A stretch of 64,000 bases of DNA from Novosphingobium sp. FSW06-99 (lineage in GTDB: Bacteria > Pseudomonadota > Alphaproteobacteria > Sphingomonadales > Sphingomonadaceae). The position numbers and the translations under genes are program-made. Below the pieces are notes generated by a model. It searched no databases and was not told where the DNA came from. It saw nothing but the letters and a program-made list of their open reading frames with translations. The stretch lies in the NCBI RefSeq assembly GCF_001519065.1, contig NZ_KQ954263.1, positions 62,001 through 126,000 on the forward strand. Direction: 5' to 3'. This document shows, piece by piece, positions 58,483 through 64,000 of the stretch (the stretch's first letter is position 1; every line of letters begins with the position of its first letter).

Positions 58483-60060
58483 TCATCGCGCCGGCTGGCA
58501 GGTATAGCGCATCCGTTCATTGGGTTCGGCGGGCAACAGCGTCTTGATCGCGGCCTGCGCGCTGCCGAGCTGGCGCGCCAGGTCTTCGCTGGCGCCGCAG
58601 GGCGGAAAGGCGATCTTGCTGCGTTCGGCACGCGCGCGGTTCATGTCGTCGATGCCCATCAGGAACCGTTCGACGGTATAGCTGTGCGCGGCGGGGTCGA
58701 AATGGGTGACTGCGATGGTGTCTTCGCCATTGGGCACCAGCACGCGTGACCAGCCGTCCTGCGCCAGGCCATACTGGGTCTTGCCATTGACGCAGCCACC
58801 CGCGCTCCATTGCAGCGGCACATCGGTGATATCAGACACCGTCACCCGGCTGCGCTGCGGATCGAGCACGCAGATCAGTTTTTGCGGGGCGGCAGCGGCG
58901 GCGGTGCTGCCATCGCCGTCGGGCGCGGGCGTGCCGCTGGCATCGACTTCGGCCATGCGATCCTTGGCACGATCATCGATTGCGCTGAGCGAGGGGCGCA
59001 AGATCCACGCAAACCCGGCGCCCAGCACCAGCACGATCAGCAGGCCCACCCCGATCCGAGTGCCGCGCACCTGGCCGCGCTGGCGTTGCAGAAAGGCGAA
59101 CGTCGCCGCGCCGATTGCGGCCACCAGCAGCAGCGCGGCCAGCGCCAGCCCGTTGTCGCGTTCGGACAGCACGTCGAGTTCGGCGTCATGGCGCGCCTTG
59201 TCAAAGGCGTGTTCCCTGGCGGCGGTGCGGGCCAGCGCCTCGGCGGCCACGCGCGCCTGATCATCGGCGCTGCGCTGGCTGTCGGCGCGGTCGAGATCGG
59301 CGATCGAGGTGCACGGCAGGCTGGCCAGATGGGGGATAACCCCGGCGCTTTTCAGGAACGGCTGCAACTCGCGCATCGAGATCGCGAAGAAAAACGACGA
59401 ATCGGTGCCGTTGTCGCTGACCGTGCCGAAACTGTTGACCCCCAGCACGCGCCCGCACGTATCGAGCAGCGGCCCGCCCGAATTGCCCGCGCCCAGTTGC
59501 GCGGTGTGCAGGATGGTGTCGAACTGCCGGGATGACCGCCCCGACGACACCTGGCCATAGGTCTTCACGGTGTCCTGCGGGGTGACCAAGTCGCCTGCGT
59601 TCAACCCCTGGGCGGCATCGACATTGCCGGGATAGCCGACCGCCGCGATCTGCATGCCGTCGGACACCGCGCCGGGAAACAGCGTCAGCGGCTGCAGCGC
59701 GGCATGGTTGCCCAGTTGCAGCAGCGCCAGATCGTTGGCGGGCGAATAGGCAACGATATGCGCGGGATAGCTGGCGCTGCCCTGGCTGGGGATCACGCCG
59801 ATCACCACATTGCCGTCGCCATGCGCGTCCTGCACGACATGGGCATTGGTCACGATCATGTCGGGTGCCACGGCAAAGCCCGAGCCATGGCCCAGCATGC
59901 TGGTGCCCAGAAATCCGCTGCGCACCAGCACCACGCGCACCACGCCCCGGCTGGCGGCGGCGATATCGCCGGGATCGGCCAGCGCCGGGCGTGCCCCGCC
60001 GATCAGCGCGAGCAGGGGGAGGACCAACAGCAGGGGGCGAACGAGGCGGCGCAACAACAT
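58483..60060 (-). CDS. Trypsin-like serine protease with membrane segments
   Basis: 525-residue protein. The signal peptide starts at ATG 60060 (LRRLVRPLLLVLPLLALIGG, cleaved near ALADP). The trypsin-like domain (about 35-235) has His in MIVTNAHVVQDAHG, Asp in YSPANDLALLQL and Ser in LGAGNSGGPLLD. A charged helix follows (QRSADDQARVAAEALARTAA), then two close membrane segments (LALAALLLVAAIGAATFAF; GVGLLIVLVLGAGFAWIL). A C-terminal domain of about 150 residues has several cysteines (LICVLDPQ, GGCVNGK, YTCQPAR). No PDZ domain is visible, which is unusual for periplasmic quality-control proteases. Function unknown beyond proteolysis. Confidence 0.85.
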   Translation of the reverse strand: MLLRRLVRPLLLVLPLLALIGGARPALADPGDIAAASRGVVRVVLVRSGFLGTSMLGHGSGFAVAPDMIVTNAHVVQDAHGDGNVVIGVIPSQGSASYPAHIVAYSPANDLALLQLGNHAALQPLTLFPGAVSDGMQIAAVGYPGNVDAAQGLNAGDLVTPQDTVKTYGQVSSGRSSRQFDTILHTAQLGAGNSGGPLLDTCGRVLGVNSFGTVSDNGTDSSFFFAISMRELQPFLKSAGVIPHLASLPCTSIADLDRADSQRSADDQARVAAEALARTAAREHAFDKARHDAELDVLSERDNGLALAALLLVAAIGAATFAFLQRQRGQVRGTRIGVGLLIVLVLGAGFAWILRPSLSAIDDRAKDRMAEVDASGTPAPDGDGSTAAAAAPQKLICVLDPQRSRVTVSDITDVPLQWSAGGCVNGKTQYGLAQDGWSRVLVPNGEDTIAVTHFDPAAHSYTVERFLMGIDDMNRARAERSKIAFPPCGASEDLARQLGSAQAAIKTLLPAEPNERMRYTCQPAR

Positions 60061-60160
60061 GGAGCCGTTCTTGCCCGCAAGGGGTTTTGATCGCAAGGCG
60101 CGGGATGCATTGTCATGCCAATCGCGTCAAATGAGCGCCCGGAGTGATGGAGCGAGATGC

Positions 60161-61177
60161 ATGGTGACCGATGATCAGGCCTGGACCGCCGTACTGGCGC
60201 GCGATCGGGCGTTTGACGGGCAGTTTGTCACCGGCGTGCTGACCACTGGCATTTATTGCCGCCCGTCGTGCGCGGCGCGCCATCCCCGGCGTGCAAACGT
60301 GCGCTTTTTTGCCAGTGGGCGTGATGCCGTGGCCGCAGGGCTGCGACCGTGCCTGCGCTGTCGGCCCGATGATCTGGCGCGCGATGAGGCCGCGATCCTG
60401 CGCGTGATCGATGCGATTCGCACCGCCGGGGATGCCCTGCCGCTGGCCGATCTGGCGAAAACCACCGGGTACAGCCCGGCGCACCTGCAACGCCTGTTCG
60501 TGCGCCACACCGGCCTGTCGCCCGCCGCCTATGCCCGCGCCTTGCGCGCCGAACGCATGGCCGACAGCCTGAGCCGCGCCGAAACCGTGACCGAGGCGAT
60601 CTATGATGCGGGGTTTTCCGGCCCGTCGCGGTTCTATGCCGATGCCGACCGGCTGGGCATGGCGCCCTCGGCGTGGGTCGATGGCGGGCGCGGGGTAACC
60701 ATCCGCTGGGCGGTGGTGCCGACCAGCCTTGGCGCGATGATGGTCGCCGCGACCGACAAGGGCGTGTGCCGCCTGTCGTTTGCCGAAGACCGCGCCGCGC
60801 TGGCCGCGCGGTTTCCCCACGCCACGCTGGTGGAGGGCGGGGCGCCGTTCGCCGATCTGCTGGCGCAGGTGATCGCCGCGGTAGAGGCGCCGGGCACCGG
60901 TGAGCATATCCCCATCGATGTGCGCGGCACCGCGTTTCAAGAGGCGGTGTGGCGCGCGCTGCGCACGATCCCGCCGGGTGAAACGCGCAGTTATGGCGAT
61001 ATCGCCGCGCAGATCGGCCATCCACGCGCGGTGCGTGCGCTGGGCAGCGCCAATGGCGCCAACCCTGTCGCGGTGCTGATCCCGTGCCATCGCGTGATCC
61101 GCAGCGACGGCAGCGCGGGCGGCTATGCCTATGGTCTGGACATCAAGCGGGCCTTGCTGGCGCGCGAACGGCGCTGA
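60161..61177 (+). CDS. ada: Ada: methylphosphotriester/O6-methylguanine repair protein and regulator
   Basis: 338-residue Ada protein. The N-terminal zinc site is TGIYCRPSCAARHPRRANVR and LRPCLRCRPDD (four Cys; the first accepts methyl groups from phosphotriesters). An AraC-type helix-turn-helix at about 95-175 has LADLAKTTGYSPAHLQRLFV and ETVTEAIYDAGFSGPSRFYA. The C-terminal methyltransferase has FQEAVWRALRTIPPGETRSY and the acceptor Cys in VAVLIPCHRVIRSDGSAGGY. ATG 60161 follows GGAG; an upstream ATG (60131) is possible. It repairs alkylated DNA and, once methylated, activates its own regulon. Its end overlaps the convergent membrane gene by 35 bases. Confidence 0.96.
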   Translation: MVTDDQAWTAVLARDRAFDGQFVTGVLTTGIYCRPSCAARHPRRANVRFFASGRDAVAAGLRPCLRCRPDDLARDEAAILRVIDAIRTAGDALPLADLAKTTGYSPAHLQRLFVRHTGLSPAAYARALRAERMADSLSRAETVTEAIYDAGFSGPSRFYADADRLGMAPSAWVDGGRGVTIRWAVVPTSLGAMMVAATDKGVCRLSFAEDRAALAARFPHATLVEGGAPFADLLAQVIAAVEAPGTGEHIPIDVRGTAFQEAVWRALRTIPPGETRSYGDIAAQIGHPRAVRALGSANGANPVAVLIPCHRVIRSDGSAGGYAYGLDIKRALLARERR

Positions 61178-62183
61178 CCCATTGCCCCACCGCGCGCGGC
61201 ACCAGCGCATAGCCGACAAAATACCACGGCAGCATCAGCGCGCCCCAATAGAACGTGTCGGGCCGGGCAAAACACGCCAGCAGCGCGGCATAGCCCAGCA
61301 CCAGCAACAGGCTGAACCGTCCGGCGCGGCCATCCACCGCCAGCCAGCCGATCACCGGCACGAATGCCGCCAGCAGCGCCAGGTGAAACGGCAGCACGGT
61401 CAACATGCTGGTGAACACCACGTCCTTCAGGAACCCCGCCGGCCCTTGCAGCGCGTGCCAGCCCTGGCTCACCTCGTCGCCGGGCTGCCACAAGGGCGCC
61501 ACCATCTGCGCATGCCACGCCATCAACAGCGCCCATCCGCCGATCAGCCCGGCCCAGGCCAGCGCCTCGCGCCAGCGCCGCTCGATCAGCGCAAACGCCA
61601 GCAGCAGCAGCACGAACGGCAGCACCAGTTCGCGCAAGGCCAGCCCGATCGCCAGCGGCGCCATGATCCACCCCCATTGGCGCGGCCAGCCCCATACCCC
61701 CGCCAGCGCCAGCGCCATGCACAGCCCGGCGAGGCATTCGTGCAGCGGCAGCACGGCGGGGCTGAGCAGCGGCGCGGCGCCCACTGCAAAGACCAGCGCC
61801 AGCGCCACCCGTTCGCCCGCACGCAATCGCCCGGCCGACGCCACGATCCAGCCGATCAGACCGGCCAGCGCCACGATCAGCGCGGTGATCTCCACCCCGC
61901 GCCAGCCGACCAGCGCCGCCCACCAGGTCATCGTCGGCGGGCGCACGGTCACAAACGGCCTGAGCGGGTAATGATGCGCGCGCTGGATCGCCGCGGCAGC
62001 AGGATAATAGCCACAGCCCGCCGCCACTGCATCGGCGATATCGCGATAGAGCCGCACATCGGTATAATCGCCATGCAACCCGGCCTGCACCCGCGCGGTT
62101 GGCACGGTCAGGCACCAGACGCAGCAGGCGGCAACGACGATCGCCAGCAGGATGGCGGCAAAGCGGGGCAGGCGGGCGATCAT
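61143..62183 (-). CDS. Polytopic membrane protein (GT-C-like), unknown
   Basis: 346-residue protein with about nine hydrophobic segments, starting at ATG 62183 (IARLPRFAAILLAIVVAACC). A large first periplasmic loop contains ADAVAAGCGYYPAAAAIQRA and HHYPLRPFVTVRPPTMTWWA; charged and aromatic residues here resemble GT-C glycosyltransferases that use polyprenyl-linked sugars. The family is not firmly recognised. No operon partner is visible; the next gene is divergent and encodes a ferritin-like protein. Confidence 0.75.
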   Translation of the reverse strand: MIARLPRFAAILLAIVVAACCVWCLTVPTARVQAGLHGDYTDVRLYRDIADAVAAGCGYYPAAAAIQRAHHYPLRPFVTVRPPTMTWWAALVGWRGVEITALIVALAGLIGWIVASAGRLRAGERVALALVFAVGAAPLLSPAVLPLHECLAGLCMALALAGVWGWPRQWGWIMAPLAIGLALRELVLPFVLLLLAFALIERRWREALAWAGLIGGWALLMAWHAQMVAPLWQPGDEVSQGWHALQGPAGFLKDVVFTSMLTVLPFHLALLAAFVPVIGWLAVDGRAGRFSLLLVLGYAALLACFARPDTFYWGALMLPWYFVGYALVPRAVGQWVSAVRAPARPA

Positions 62184-62322
62184 GCGCCCAACTTGGCCAA
62201 AACACGCCGCGTTGCAATCGCCTGTTTCGCCCGCCTGTTTCGCCGCGCGGCGATTGCCTCTTAACCGATCGACTAAATCGCGATACCATGACCGCCAGCA
62301 ACCAGAGAACCGGAGAGTCCCC

Positions 62323-62826
62323 ATGGCCACCGTCGCGCTCGATCCCGCCCTGCCACAGACCATTCGCGAAGCCTTTGCCCATATCGGCACGGTCTCCGCA
62401 CCGACGATCGCCGATTTCAAGGTGATGGTGCTGGTCGAGGCGGCCAGCGAAACGCTGTACCGGCGCACCGCCGAGGGCACCGACCATGCCGGCGTGATCG
62501 AGCTGCTGCACGCCAACGGGCGCGAGGAAATGCTGCATGCCCGCCGCGTGTCGGACGTGATCGGTCTGCTTGGTGGCGGCGATTTTCCCGCCCCCGCCGC
62601 GCCGGACAATCCCTATCTTGCCAACGGCGGCTTTCCCTTTTCGCCGGTCACCCCCGATGCGCTGCGCAAGCTGTCTGTCGGCGAATTCGATGGCGAAGCG
62701 TTGTACGAACGCTGGGCCGCCACCATCGACCACCCCGCCGCCGCCGACCTGCTGCGCGCCAACGGGCGCGAAGAAGTCGATCATGGCAACCGCCTGTTGC
62801 AGGCCGCCGCCTTGCTGGAGGCATAG
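62323..62826 (+). CDS. Ferritin-like/rubrerythrin-type diiron protein
   Basis: 167-residue all-helical protein. ATG 62323 (ATVALDPALPQTIREAFAHI) follows GGAGAG. Two matching halves each give a glutamate and an ExxH: VLVEAASETLYRR with NGREEMLHARRV, and GEFDGEALYERW with NGREEVDHGNRLLQA. These are the iron-ligand patterns of a four-helix diiron site, as in rubrerythrins and bacterial ferritin-like proteins. No rubredoxin domain is present. Roles in peroxide or oxygen chemistry or iron handling are possible. Confidence 0.8.
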   Translation: MATVALDPALPQTIREAFAHIGTVSAPTIADFKVMVLVEAASETLYRRTAEGTDHAGVIELLHANGREEMLHARRVSDVIGLLGGGDFPAPAAPDNPYLANGGFPFSPVTPDALRKLSVGEFDGEALYERWAATIDHPAAADLLRANGREEVDHGNRLLQAAALLEA

Positions 62827-62902
62827 ACCAATAGCGTGACAATCAGGCAGGCGCCGCTCATCCAGAGCCTGCCGAAGGATGCGCGCCGAGGTCGGCGCTG
62901 CG

Positions 62903-64000
62903 TCAGCTTACCGTGGTTTGCGCCCGTGCCTCGCGCAGGGTGGCGCCGGGCACCGCCGATGCGGCGCCCCGTTTGGGAATGGCGATCCGCTGCGACAGAT
63001 AAATGCCGCTGTGGCCCGAACAGATATAGGCAACGAAACAGGCCACCGCGATCGGCACCATATGCGTGGCGCCAAACAGTTCCACCCCCATGATGGTGCA
63101 GGCCAGCGGGGTGTTGGCCGCGCCTGCAAACACCGCGACAAAGCCCAGGGCGGCAAACAGATCGACCGGCACGCCCAGCGCGCCGCCCAGTGCATTGCCC
63201 AGCGCGGCGCCGATAAAGAACAGCGGGGTCACTTCGCCGCCCTTGAACCCCGCGCTTAGCGTCACGATGGTGAACAGCAGTTTCAGCGCCCAGCTCCAGT
63301 GATCGACCGGCCCGGTGAAAAACCCGGCGATGGTCGGCGCGGCGGGATCGGGCGACCACACGCCCAGCCCCAGATAGGCGCGCGTGCCCGTCACAAACAC
63401 CAGCGCGATCACCAGCAGCCCGCCGACAAACGGGCGCGCCGGGCCATAGGGGATCACCCGCTTGAACCAGCCGCCCAGCGTATGGTTGGCCTCTGCAAAC
63501 ACCAGTCCGGCCAGCCCGAAGGCAACGCCGGCCAGTGCCGCCTTGGTCACCAGCACCGGATCGATCGCGGTGGCGCCGCCCGATCCCGCCAGATAGGCAA
63601 CGCGATAGATGCCGTGATGGATGCCCCAGGCATGGCAGGTCCAATCGCCCACCACGCCCGCCGCCAGGCACGGGATCAGCGCGGTATATTCCACCCGGCC
63701 CACCGCCAGCACTTCCAGCGCAAACACCGCGCCGGCCAGCGGCGTGCCGAACACCGCGCCAAACCCGGCGGCAACCCCGGCCATCAGGATGATGCGCAAG
63801 CCATCGCCCTGCAGCCCGGCCAGTTTGCCGATCGCACTGGCCAGGCTGCCGCCCAGTTGCACCGCGGTGCCTTCGCGCCCGGCCGAGCCGCCGCACAGAT
63901 GCGTGACCACCGTGCCCACAAAGATCAGCGGGGCCATGCGCAGCGGCACGCCGCCGCCGGGTTCATGGATCTGTTCGACAATCAGGTTGTTGCCGCCTTC
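62903..64000 (-). CDS. ClC family chloride channel/transporter (partial)
   Basis: C-terminal 365 residues of a ClC-type anion channel or exchanger; the N-terminus lies beyond the right edge. The visible part starts EGGNNLIVEQIHEPGGGVPL. The selectivity-filter region is CGGSAGREGTAVQLGGSLAS, with threonine after GREG where many ClCs have proline. GVAAGFGAVFGTPLAGAVFA, SAGFKGGEVTPLFFIGAALG and the late FAGAANTPLACTIMGVELFG are standard ClC helices. No CBS domains follow; the protein ends shortly after the last helices. Confidence 0.92.
   Translation of the reverse strand, partial: EGGNNLIVEQIHEPGGGVPLRMAPLIFVGTVVTHLCGGSAGREGTAVQLGGSLASAIGKLAGLQGDGLRIILMAGVAAGFGAVFGTPLAGAVFALEVLAVGRVEYTALIPCLAAGVVGDWTCHAWGIHHGIYRVAYLAGSGGATAIDPVLVTKAALAGVAFGLAGLVFAEANHTLGGWFKRVIPYGPARPFVGGLLVIALVFVTGTRAYLGLGVWSPDPAAPTIAGFFTGPVDHWSWALKLLFTIVTLSAGFKGGEVTPLFFIGAALGNALGGALGVPVDLFAALGFVAVFAGAANTPLACTIMGVELFGATHMVPIAVACFVAYICSGHSGIYLSQRIAIPKRGAASAVPGATLREARAQTTVS

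Noticed and set aside
1..64000. CRISPR array, prophage, integrative element or tRNA/rRNA genes
   Set aside because: No regularly spaced repeats, integrase, phage structural genes, tRNA-like cloverleaf or rRNA sequence were noticed; base composition is even apart from small AT-richer gaps such as 43.2-43.4 kb.

Overview
The window is compact, GC-rich DNA that looks like the chromosome of a sphingomonad-type alphaproteobacterium (Novosphingobium/Sphingomonas-like). That placement is an inference. It rests on the gene content: a TonB receptor, a BBP2_2-type outer-membrane barrel with a SleB-like hydrolase, an atpHAGDC operon without F0 genes, and a full glycogen operon. It also rests on frequent GTG/TTG starts and on GC-rich extragenic palindromes. 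No rRNA, tRNA, CRISPR array, transposase or phage gene was seen.

Layout. 1-13.3 kb: a partial MFS transporter, a chemoreceptor, a secreted M13 peptidase, a MocR regulator divergent from an EamA exporter, a DUF2189 membrane protein, a TonB-dependent receptor, and a LysR regulator divergent from an MFS exporter. 13.3-13.8 kb: a small coupled ORF and a twice-frameshifted SEC-C gene. 13.9-24.9 kb: a cell-envelope and polysaccharide region with a cell-wall hydrolase, an outer-membrane barrel, two GT4 glycosyltransferases, a pyruvyl transferase, an L,D-transpeptidase-fold protein, a DUF2141 protein, a polytopic membrane protein and a DUF2334 deacetylase. 25.1-36.6 kb: an alpha/beta hydrolase, then the glycogen operon glgP-glgB-glgC-glgA-pgm-glgX, all on the minus strand. 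37.1-40 kb: a 67-residue HTH-like protein and a hybrid kinase/LuxR-type response regulator pair. 40-42.9 kb: an exported RidA, an exported c-type cytochrome and a Tat-exported flavin amine oxidase. 43-45.8 kb: a candidate small RNA, an exported M20 peptidase, a paired repeat and a nitroreductase. 45.9-50.7 kb: a BetI-like TetR regulator, a Rieske oxygenase, a PYROXD2-like flavoprotein and an APC permease. 50.8-53.2 kb: a GT2 glycosyltransferase, a response regulator with a degenerate receiver, and an aquaglyceroporin. 53.4-58.3 kb: the F1 ATP synthase operon. 58.5-64 kb: a membrane-anchored trypsin-like protease, Ada, a membrane protein, a ferritin-like protein and a partial ClC channel.

The most interesting system is at 40.0-42.9 kb. 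All three products carry export signals. Together they could form a periplasmic amine-oxidising unit: a flavoprotein makes an imine, RidA hydrolyses it, and electrons leave through cytochrome c. A sensor-kinase pair lies directly upstream. Second in interest are the TetR-Rieske-flavoprotein unit, which has a clear operator palindrome, and an orphan minus-strand terminator that implies a small RNA near 43.1-43.3 kb.
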